In this document: positions 7,004 through 11,463 of the stretch, piece by piece | Numbering within the stretch: the first letter of the stretch is position 1 | Layout of the letters: the number at the start of each line of letters is the position of its first letter | Assembly (NCBI GenBank): GCA_013153105.1 | Contig: JAADFC010000092.1 | Location: 1-11,463, forward strand | Source of the DNA: Thermoproteota archaeon | GTDB lineage: Archaea > Thermoproteota > Thermoprotei_A > Sulfolobales > Pyrodictiaceae | Length of the DNA stretch: 11,463 bases | Reading direction: 5' to 3' | Notes under the pieces: model-generated | What the model saw: the letters and a program-made list of their open reading frames with translations, nothing else | Database searches by the model: none | Told to the model about the DNA's origin: nothing | Made by a program: the position numbers and the translations under genes

Positions 7004-7389
7004 GGAGGGCGGCCTACGACACGAGCGCCCTCCTCCTGCTCTACGAGGGGGTGCGGGTTTTCGAGGATGTAGAGGATAGTCTAGACGCCAGGCCCGAGTG
7101 TATAGTCCCTAGGCAGGTTGTCGAGGAGCTTGAGAGGCACGCGGCGAGCCGGAGGCTCCACCTGCGCCGCGCCGCTAGGCTGGCGCTGGAGGCTATCAGG
7201 AGCCGGGGTTGCCGCGTGGTTGAAGCCCCGGGGGGCTCAGCTGACGAGGCCCTCCTCTGGCTGGCCCTTCACGACCCCGAGCTGATAGTCGTCACGGCTG
7301 ATAACGAGTTGAGGCGAAGGCTTAGGGAGCATGGTCTACCGAACGTCTACTATCGTGCTTCGAGAAGGGGTTTCGCGCTTGAGGCCTAG
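6982..7389 (+). CDS. PIN-domain protein, Fcf1/Utp24-like (putative rRNA-processing nuclease)
   Basis: This 135-residue protein has the PIN-domain acidic residues: Asp13 in AAYDTSALLL, Glu49 in VVEELER, Asp88 in GGSADEALLWLA and Asp107 in VVTADNELRRRL. These residues coordinate divalent metal for RNA cleavage. Archaeal genomes commonly place a conserved PIN protein of the Fcf1/Utp24 type directly after aIF2-gamma; the eukaryotic relatives cut pre-rRNA. No antitoxin gene adjoins it, which argues against a VapC toxin. The ATG at 6982 was chosen because GGAGG lies 8 nt upstream (6969-6973) and the domain's first strand follows directly. The open frame continues back to 6922, but that part reads as out-of-frame aIF2-gamma. 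The PIN fold is clear; the rRNA role is inferred from family and context. Confidence 0.85.
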   Translation: MGYSQRLRRAAYDTSALLLLYEGVRVFEDVEDSLDARPECIVPRQVVEELERHAASRRLHLRRAARLALEAIRSRGCRVVEAPGGSADEALLWLALHDPELIVVTADNELRRRLREHGLPNVYYRASRRGFALEA

Positions 7390-7390
7390 G

Positions 7391-7399
7391 CTTTTAAGG
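7391..7399 (+). promoter_or_regulatory. Probable TATA box upstream of rpo7
   Basis: CTTTTAAGG follows the stop codon of the PIN gene directly. Initiation would be expected near 7420, leaving a leader of about 150 nt before the rpo7 GTG. It is the best TATA-like match in the gap, and it implies that rpo7 can be transcribed separately from aIF2-gamma. Confidence 0.55.
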
Positions 7400-7419
7400 A
7401 GCCCTAGCCCGGGGCGGCG

Positions 7420-7570
7420 CGGCACGCGGCGTGGAAGGGTTTCCACGTGGCTGCCCCCGGGGCTGTGTTGCCTCTAAGGGGCTCACCCTCTGGGCCTGGC
7501 GGCCGGCTGGGCCGGGTTCACGCTGTCCCCGTGCATTGGCGTCAACGGGTCCCGGTGGGGGGCGAGGCTG
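7420..7570 (+). other. Long structured leader (or small RNA) before rpo7
   Basis: The stretch contains no plausible ORF. A perfect 7-bp hairpin, CGTGGAA (7430-7436) with TTCCACG (7441-7447) and a GGGT loop, lies near the predicted 5' end. A second stem pairs CCCG plus TTG with CAA plus CGGG (7528-7549), with a 4-nt bulge and a GCGT loop, about 20 nt before the start codon. No C/D boxes, tRNA arms or riboswitch core were recognised. A leader this long is unusual within a gene cluster that otherwise has overlaps or very short gaps. Confidence 0.4.
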
Positions 7571-8137
7571 GTGTACACGGTGTACCATGTGCGGGATGTG
7601 GTGCGTATACCCCCGGAGTTCTTTGGCCTCCCACTGGAGGAGGCTGCCCTGCGGGTGCTCACGGACAGGTATGTGGGTACAGTGCATCCCGACATGGGTG
7701 TTATAGTTGCGATATTCAATGTTAAGGTCAGCGAGGAGGGGCGCATACTCCCGGGGGACGGGGCCACCTACCACGACTCGGAGTATGACGTGCTCGCTTT
7801 CAACCCGCGTGTGAAGGAGGTCCTGGAGGGTACTGTGGTCAACGCCGTCAACTACGGCCTCTGGGTCAACGTAGGCCCTGTTGAGGGTATAGTCCATATA
7901 AGCCAGCTTATGGACGAGCATGTGCGCTTCGACCCTCAGCGTAGGGCGTTCATAGGCGAGCGCACGGGGAGGGTCATAGAGGTCGGTGACGTTGTGCGTG
8001 CCCGCGTCGTCTCCGTCTCTATGAGCGGTATGGTGGGTAGGCCGAGGCTCCAGCTTACCATGAGGCAGCCCTACCTGGGCAAGATAGAGTGGTACCGTAA
8101 GAAGAGCGGTGAGGCGAAAGCCGCCGAGAACGTCTAG
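7571..8137 (+). CDS. rpo7: DNA-directed RNA polymerase subunit Rpo7 (RpoE')
   Basis: The 188-residue protein is the archaeal homologue of eukaryotic Rpb7. With Rpo4 it forms the polymerase stalk, which binds nascent RNA and helps open-complex formation. The N-terminal tip domain contains VVRIPPEFFGLPLEEAALRV (10-29) and the family's PGDGATYHDSEYDVLAF (61-77). An S1 RNA-binding domain follows at about 83-165 (EVLEGTVVNAVNYGLWVNVG, then LQLTMRQPYLG). The length matches other archaeal Rpo7 proteins. The GTG start at 7571 has GAGG at 7564-7567 just upstream and gives the expected MYxVxHVRDVVRIPPE-type beginning. spt4 follows after 25 nt, the usual archaeal order. Confidence 0.97.
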   Translation: MYTVYHVRDVVRIPPEFFGLPLEEAALRVLTDRYVGTVHPDMGVIVAIFNVKVSEEGRILPGDGATYHDSEYDVLAFNPRVKEVLEGTVVNAVNYGLWVNVGPVEGIVHISQLMDEHVRFDPQRRAFIGERTGRVIEVGDVVRARVVSVSMSGMVGRPRLQLTMRQPYLGKIEWYRKKSGEAKAAENV

Positions 8138-8162
8138 CAGCAGCGGCGGGGGTGCATGGAGG

Positions 8163-8372
8163 GTGGCTAGGCGGAGGACCCTCCCGTTCAAGGCGTGCCG
8201 CAGGTGCAAGAGCCTGGTGCCGAAGGAGGCCACGAGGTGCCCCGTCTGCGGCTCAACCGACCTTAGCGAGAACTGGGAGGGCGCGATTATAGTCCTATCC
8301 GTTGAGAGGTCGAAGTTGGCGAAGAGCCTTGGCTTCGAGAAGCCCGGAAAGTATGCTCTCCGGGTACGCTGA
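8163..8372 (+). CDS. spt4: Transcription elongation factor Spt4 (RpoE'')
   Basis: The 69-residue zinc protein partners Spt5 (NusG-like) to promote processive RNA polymerase elongation. Its zinc site is complete: Cys12 and Cys15 in ACRRC, Cys26 and Cys29 in RCPVCG. The C-terminal half has the typical W-x-G and AIIVLSVERSKLAKSLG segment, which pairs with the Spt5 NGN domain. The GTG at 8163 gives a normal family length. GGAGG abuts the start, which is too close, so the functional site is probably GGGGGTG ending 8 nt upstream. An in-frame ATG further back at 8109 would add 18 residues overlapping rpo7 and unlike the family. The 3' end overlaps the next gene by 20 nt. Confidence 0.93.
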   Translation: MARRRTLPFKACRRCKSLVPKEATRCPVCGSTDLSENWEGAIIVLSVERSKLAKSLGFEKPGKYALRVR

Positions 8373-8919
8373 GAAAGGCTGCCTGCTACGGCTGCCAGCC
8401 CAGCTCCGCCCCCTGCTCGCGGCTCCCCCCGAGGCGTCCAGGCTCACCGCGCTGCCCAGGGAGGCGCTGCGGCTCCTACGCTACCGCGACGTTCTCGCAG
8501 TCGGAGACTACGTGTCACAGTGGCTGTTCGCTCTCGGGGTTCGCCCCAGGGCCTATGTATACGACTGCGCCACGCGCCGCGGGGGCGTCCCGTGCCCCCC
8601 GCCCCCAGAGGGGTACAGTGTCGTGGAGGCGCCGAACCCCCGGGGGCACCTCAACCCCCTACTCTTCCGGCTGCTCCACGCGGCGGCAAGGGGCGGCCGT
8701 ATGCTGGCCATCCGCGTCCATGGAGAGGACGACCTAGCAGCCCTGGCGGCGATAGCGGCGGCCCCCATCGGGGCCGCGGTGGTCTACGGCCACCCCGGTG
8801 TCTCGGCCCTCCACCTGGCCGTAACGCCTAGGCTAAAGTCCTTCGTGGCAGAAGTGGTTTCCAGCATGGAGTGCGTGGAGCCCCCAGCCTCCACGTCCGC
8901 GGGGGTGGGTGAGTTTTAA
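8353..8919 (+). CDS. GTP-dependent dephospho-CoA kinase (DUF359 family)
   Basis: This 188-residue protein belongs to the archaeal DUF359 family, shown in Thermococcus to phosphorylate dephospho-CoA with GTP, the last step of CoA synthesis. Family-like motifs are DVLAVGDYVSQWLFALGVRP (46-65), VYDCATRRG (69-77), EAPNPRGHL (92-100), VHGEDDLAALAAIAAAPIG (122-140) and VYGHPG (144-149). The last usually reads YGQP, so His replaces Gln here. The ATG at 8353 overlaps spt4 by 20 nt, has only a weak site (GGAAAG) upstream and probably depends on coupling to spt4. An earlier in-frame start at 8302 would overlap most of the end of spt4 and is unlikely. The gene regularly lies beside spt4 and S24e in archaea, so context agrees. 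Family assignment is good; activity is inferred. Confidence 0.85.
   Translation: MLSGYAEKGCLLRLPAQLRPLLAAPPEASRLTALPREALRLLRYRDVLAVGDYVSQWLFALGVRPRAYVYDCATRRGGVPCPPPPEGYSVVEAPNPRGHLNPLLFRLLHAAARGGRMLAIRVHGEDDLAALAAIAAAPIGAAVVYGHPGVSALHLAVTPRLKSFVAEVVSSMECVEPPASTSAGVGEF
8911..8919 (+). promoter_or_regulatory. TATA box for rps24e, overlapping the upstream stop codon
   Basis: GAGTTTTAA is the only A/T-rich patch between the dephospho-CoA kinase gene and rps24e, and it contains the TAA stop of the kinase. Transcription would begin near 8940, just before the start candidates at 8951, 8957 and 8963. Confidence 0.5.
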
Positions 8920-8962
8920 GATAGCCCCGGCCCGGCGGCGGCGGGCTGGGGTGTCGGTGGAG

Positions 8963-9343
8963 ATGAGCCAGGCGGCTCCCGCGGATATGGTTGACCTGCT
9001 TAGGCCCAAGGATGCTAAGCGCCTTGAGGTCGACATGGAGGGCTACGAGTTCTACGTTGTGCGCGACTGGTATAATCCGCTCATAAAGCGTCGTGAGCTG
9101 GACCTCCTAGTGCTCCATGTGGGCAAGTCTACGCCGAGCAGGATGCAGCTCCGCTATAAGCTGTCCAAGGCGCTGGGCGTGGATGTGAAGAGGCTCTACA
9201 TAAGGAGCGTCCAGAGCGAGTATGGCGTCGGCCGTAGCCGTGTAGAGGTCCACGTGTACGACACCCCGGAGCTGGCGTTGGAGTTCGAGCCTAAGCATAT
9301 AATAGAGCGCAATAAGCTTCCCGAGGAGGAGGAAGAGGAGTAA
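8963..9343 (+). CDS. rps24e: Small-subunit ribosomal protein S24e
   Basis: The 126-residue product has the S24e core: YEFYVVRDWYNPLIKRREL (residues 28-46), then GKSTPSRMQLRYKLSKALG and the conserved YGVGRSRVEVHVYD. About 20 extra residues precede the core, and the C-terminus is an acidic run of six glutamates. The start is uncertain. ATG at 8963 is given here; GTG at 8951 or 8957 would add two to four residues, and GTG at 8909 lies within the promoter and is unlikely. It follows the dephospho-CoA kinase gene and precedes S27ae by 65 nt, the order common in archaea. Confidence 0.94.
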   Translation: MSQAAPADMVDLLRPKDAKRLEVDMEGYEFYVVRDWYNPLIKRRELDLLVLHVGKSTPSRMQLRYKLSKALGVDVKRLYIRSVQSEYGVGRSRVEVHVYDTPELALEFEPKHIIERNKLPEEEEEE

Positions 9344-9360
9344 AACTCTATGCCTGCACT

Positions 9361-9378
9361 CCCCGTGCCGCGACGGGG
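9361..9378 (+). repeat. Short hairpin between rps24e and rps27ae
   Basis: CCCCGT (9361-9366) pairs exactly with ACGGGG (9373-9378) around a GCCGCG loop. It lies 31 nt before the S27ae ATG. It might influence mRNA processing or stability between the two ribosomal genes, but a 6-bp GC stem can arise by chance. Confidence 0.35.
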
Positions 9379-9408
9379 TAGGCCGCGTATCGTGGGGGTG
9401 CGCCCGGG

Positions 9409-9591
9409 ATGGCGGAGAAGAAGCAGTTGAAGCTCTATGTCCACAGGCTGTACGAGTACGACTATAACACAGGCACTATAAGGCGCAAGAACAAGATATG
9501 CCCTCGCTGCGGGAGCTTCATGGCCTTCCACAAGTACCCTGTGCCGAGGTGGCACTGTGGTAAGTGTGGCCACACCGAGTTCGTACGGTAG
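9409..9591 (+). CDS. rps27ae: Small-subunit ribosomal protein S27ae
   Basis: The 60-residue zinc ribosomal protein is the archaeal counterpart of the protein that eukaryotes make fused to ubiquitin; here it is free-standing. The zinc finger is complete: Cys31 and Cys34 in ICPRCGS, Cys50 and Cys53 in HCGKCGH. The basic middle IRRKNK and the aromatic KLYVHRLYEYDYN are typical. The ATG at 9409 follows a G-rich stretch (GTGGGGGTG) suited to ribosome binding. The last 35 nt overlap the kae1 start. Confidence 0.95.
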   Translation: MAEKKQLKLYVHRLYEYDYNTGTIRRKNKICPRCGSFMAFHKYPVPRWHCGKCGHTEFVR

Positions 9592-10645
9592 CCCCCCCGT
9601 CGACCCTCGCGTCCTCTACCCCCGGCTTGACTGGAGCCGCGAGCTCTACGTCCTTGGGATAGAGTCCACCGCCCACACCTTCGGCGTGGGTGTGGCCTCG
9701 ACGAGGCCGCCCTACATTCTCTCCAGTGCACGCAGCGTCTACCGGCCGGAGAAGGGTGGCATACACCCGCGCGAGGCGGCGGCTCATCACGCGCGTGTGG
9801 CTCCAGAGGTTCTCCGGGCGGCCCTGGACGCGGCAGGGCTGCGGATCGGCGACATAGACGCGGTGGCTGTCGCCCTTGGGCCGGGGCTGGGGCCCGCGCT
9901 GCGCGTGGGCGCCACGGTGGCTCGGGGGCTGGCGGCATACTTCCGTAAGCCGCTGGTCCCGGTCAACCATGCGCTGGCCCACGTGGAGATAGGCCGCCTC
10001 TACACCGGGTTGGTGGACCCTCTGGTCCTCTACGTCTCCGGCGGCAATACCATGGTCACCGCGTTCGCCAAGGGGCGCTACAGGGTGTTCGGTGAGACTC
10101 TCGACGTGGCGCTGGGGAACCTTCTCGACACCTTCGCCAGGGAGGCGGGGCTTGCGCCCCCGTATGTGGTTGAGGGTCTCCACGTGGTGGACCGGTGCGC
10201 CTTGGAGGCCGACGAGCCGGCCGATTTGCCCTACACAGTCAAGGGTATGGACGTCTCCTACTCTGGGCTCCTCACCGCAGCGCTCCGGCTCTGGAGGCGG
10301 CTGGGGCCCCGGGAGAGGCCCCGGGTCTGCCTCGGGCTGCGCGAGGTGGCGTATTCGGAGGCCGTGGAGGTTGCCGAGCGGGGCGCGGCGCATACGGGCA
10401 AGCCGGGGGTGCTGCTTACGGGTGGCGTTGCGGCGAGTCCCGTGTTGAGGGAGCGGGTCGCGGCTATGGCTGAGGCGCGGGGGCTCCCCTGGGGGGTCCC
10501 GCCGCTCCACCTCTGCGGCGATAACGGGGCCATGATAGCCTGGGTCGGCCTGTTGAACTACATGGCGGGAATAACCGTTGAGCCTGGCGAGGCGGTGGTG
10601 AAGCAGAGGTGGAGGCTAGACTCTGTGGACGTGCCCTGGAGATAG
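9557..10645 (+). CDS. kae1: KEOPS tRNA N6-threonylcarbamoyltransferase Kae1
   Basis: Kae1 is the catalytic subunit of KEOPS, transferring threonylcarbamoyl to A37 of ANN-decoding tRNAs to make t6A. The 362-residue ASKHA-fold protein shows LGIESTAHTFGVGVAS (33-48), GGIHPREAAAHHARVAP (67-83), the metal ligands His138 and His142 in VNHALAHVEIG, SGGNT (161-165) and Asp322 in CGDNGAMIAW. No ATG or TTG exists before the conserved core, so the start must be GTG at 9557 or 9566, both inside rps27ae. GAGGTGG (9546-9552) favours 9557. This leaves about 30 residues ahead of the usual family beginning. The gene is separate from bud32, unlike the fused form in many euryarchaea, but overlaps it by 37 nt. 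Confidence 0.95.
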   Translation: MVSVATPSSYGSPPVDPRVLYPRLDWSRELYVLGIESTAHTFGVGVASTRPPYILSSARSVYRPEKGGIHPREAAAHHARVAPEVLRAALDAAGLRIGDIDAVAVALGPGLGPALRVGATVARGLAAYFRKPLVPVNHALAHVEIGRLYTGLVDPLVLYVSGGNTMVTAFAKGRYRVFGETLDVALGNLLDTFAREAGLAPPYVVEGLHVVDRCALEADEPADLPYTVKGMDVSYSGLLTAALRLWRRLGPRERPRVCLGLREVAYSEAVEVAERGAAHTGKPGVLLTGGVAASPVLRERVAAMAEARGLPWGVPPLHLCGDNGAMIAWVGLLNYMAGITVEPGEAVVKQRWRLDSVDVPWR

Positions 10646-11307
10646 GCGGGCTTCTCTACCGCGGCGCCGAGGCCGAGGTCTACGAGGCACGCTGGTTCTG
10701 CATGCCGGCGGTTGTGAAGGTGAGGCCGCCCAAGCCCTACCGGCATCCGCGTATAGACGAGCTGCTGCGCACACGCCGTACCGTCGCCGAGGCCCGCGCC
10801 ATGTACGCCGCGCTCCGCGCGGGAGTTAGCGTGCCGGCCGTCTACCTCGTTGACCCTCTCGAGAAGATAATAGTTATGGAGCGGCTTGAGGGTATCAGCC
10901 TCGCGCACCTGGTCGAGGCTGACAGTGGAAGGGCCCTCGAGGCTGCGAGGCGGCTGGGCTCGATGGCCGCGAGGCTCCACGCTGCAGGCGTGGCGCACGG
11001 CGACCTTACAACCAGCAACGTGGTTGTAGTAGGCGATGAGGTCTTCCTGGTTGACTTCGGCCTGGCCTCCCTCGACGCGGACGAGGACGACTACGCGGTT
11101 GATGTACACCTTTTCATGAGGAGCCTCGAGTCAACCCACCCGGACCACGTTGAGGACATGCTGAAATCCTTCCTCGAAGGCTACCGGCAGGTCGCCGGCG
11201 GGGACGCGGTGGAGAACCTTATGAGGAGGGTCGAGGAGATACGGTTGATGGGGCGGTACCGCGAGGAGAGGCGGCGCAGCGTGTGGGGGCAGGTGGAGCA
11301 GCCTTGA
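10609..11307 (+). CDS. bud32: KEOPS atypical kinase/ATPase Bud32
   Basis: The 232-residue small kinase is the KEOPS subunit that binds Kae1 and supports t6A synthesis through ATPase activity. Features are the glycine-loop equivalent YRGAEAEVYEARW (17-29), Lys37 in AVVKVRPPKPYRHPRID, the catalytic loop HGDLTTSN (130-137, Asp132) and the metal-binding DFG (149-151). The C-terminus has the basic Bud32 tail around MGRYREERRR. Activation-segment features of classical kinases are missing, as in all Bud32 proteins. The GTG at 10609 gives a normal N-terminus; no better start appears before the glycine loop. Heavy overlap with kae1 suggests translational coupling that would balance the two partners. 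The TGA overlaps the next gene's TTG. Confidence 0.95.
   Translation: MEARLCGRALEIGGLLYRGAEAEVYEARWFCMPAVVKVRPPKPYRHPRIDELLRTRRTVAEARAMYAALRAGVSVPAVYLVDPLEKIIVMERLEGISLAHLVEADSGRALEAARRLGSMAARLHAAGVAHGDLTTSNVVVVGDEVFLVDFGLASLDADEDDYAVDVHLFMRSLESTHPDHVEDMLKSFLEGYRQVAGGDAVENLMRRVEEIRLMGRYREERRRSVWGQVEQP
11292..11298 (+). promoter_or_regulatory. Ribosome binding site deciding the TTG start of the rdgB-like gene
   Basis: GGTGGAG lies 5 nt before TTG at 11304, inside the last codons of bud32. It supports a TTG start that overlaps the bud32 stop as TTGA. Confidence 0.6.
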
Positions 11308-11463
11308 ACGCTGTAGTACGCTTCGCCACCGGGAACCCCCACAAGCTAGCCGAGCTGGAAGCCGTGCTCTCCAGCTGCGGCTACCGCGTGGAGACTGCGG
11401 AGGCGCCGAAGCTGGAGCTGCAGGCCGAGAGCCTGGAGGCCGTGGCAGCGGCGGCAGCGGCGG
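11304..11463 (+). CDS. rdgB: RdgB/HAM1-family XTP/dITP pyrophosphatase, N-terminal part, cut by window edge
   Basis: The first 53 codons read MNAVVRFATGNPHKLAELEA and continue to the end of the window. The T-G-N-x-x-K motif (residues 9-14) after a short hydrophobic strand is the nucleotide-binding signature of the HAM1/RdgB family. These enzymes hydrolyse dITP, ITP and XTP to monophosphates and so keep deaminated purines out of DNA and RNA. The TTG start overlaps the bud32 TGA and has a good ribosome binding site; a GTG at 11283 in frame is less likely. Position directly after bud32 is common in archaea. The catalytic glutamate and aspartate motifs fall outside the window. Confidence 0.9.
   Translation, partial: MNAVVRFATGNPHKLAELEAVLSSCGYRVETAEAPKLELQAESLEAVAAAAAA

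Noticed and set aside
7394..8233. 279-codon minus-strand frame opposite rpo7
   Set aside because: Composition is that of an antisense shadow, and Rpo7 is clear on the plus strand.
9518..10510. 330-codon minus-strand frame opposite kae1
   Set aside because: Low-complexity translation with no family resemblance. The plus strand carries unmistakable S27ae and Kae1.
1..11463. CRISPR array, insertion sequence, prophage or toxin-antitoxin system
   Set aside because: No regularly spaced repeats, transposase, integrase or phage genes are present. The lone PIN protein has no antitoxin and sits in its usual housekeeping neighbourhood.

Overview
The window carries only core archaeal information-processing genes plus a few DNA repair, CoA and nucleotide-quality genes. 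The DNA is strongly GC-rich, GTG and TTG starts are common, genes overlap tightly, and several TATA-like boxes lie just upstream of transcription units. Single-subunit aIF5B, aIF2-gamma, Rpo7, Spt4, S6e, S24e, S27ae and the KEOPS genes identify an archaeon. Separate rather than fused Kae1 and Bud32, together with an AGOG-type 8-oxoguanine glycosylase, fit a hyperthermophilic crenarchaeon. The GC-rich composition would suit the Pyrodictiaceae, but that placement is inference.

Left part (1-4773). A DHH-family phosphoesterase is cut by the left edge and read leftward. A gene-free stretch follows, holding an exceptionally strong perfect hairpin. The AGOG DNA glycosylase is read rightward and converges, with a short overlap, on a leftward unit of infB (aIF5B) followed by an M28-family zinc peptidase. 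The peptidase start codon lies inside the end of infB.

Middle (4774-7003). infB is divergent from the rightward genes for ribosomal protein S6e and aIF2-gamma. The S6e leader contains consecutive GC-rich hairpins ending just before its ribosome binding site. aIF2-gamma has all GTPase motifs but only two of the four expected zinc-knuckle cysteines.

Right part (6982-11463). Here lies a rightward, nearly gapless cluster: PIN-domain protein (Fcf1/Utp24-like), RNA polymerase subunit Rpo7, Spt4, a DUF359-type GTP-dependent dephospho-CoA kinase, S24e, S27ae, Kae1, Bud32 and an RdgB/HAM1-type nucleotide pyrophosphatase cut by the right edge. Most junctions are overlaps or very short gaps, which suggests polycistronic transcription and translational coupling. 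Internal promoters are likely before rpo7 and before S24e. The cluster joins translation initiation, ribosome assembly, transcription elongation, tRNA t6A modification and nucleotide-pool cleaning. This is a known conserved archaeal neighbourhood.

I found no mobile element, CRISPR array, tRNA or rRNA, and no clear sign of a previously undescribed system. The observations most worth following are non-coding: the 326-364 hairpin, the structured S6e leader and the structured leader before rpo7. The altered aIF2-gamma zinc knuckle is also worth a look.
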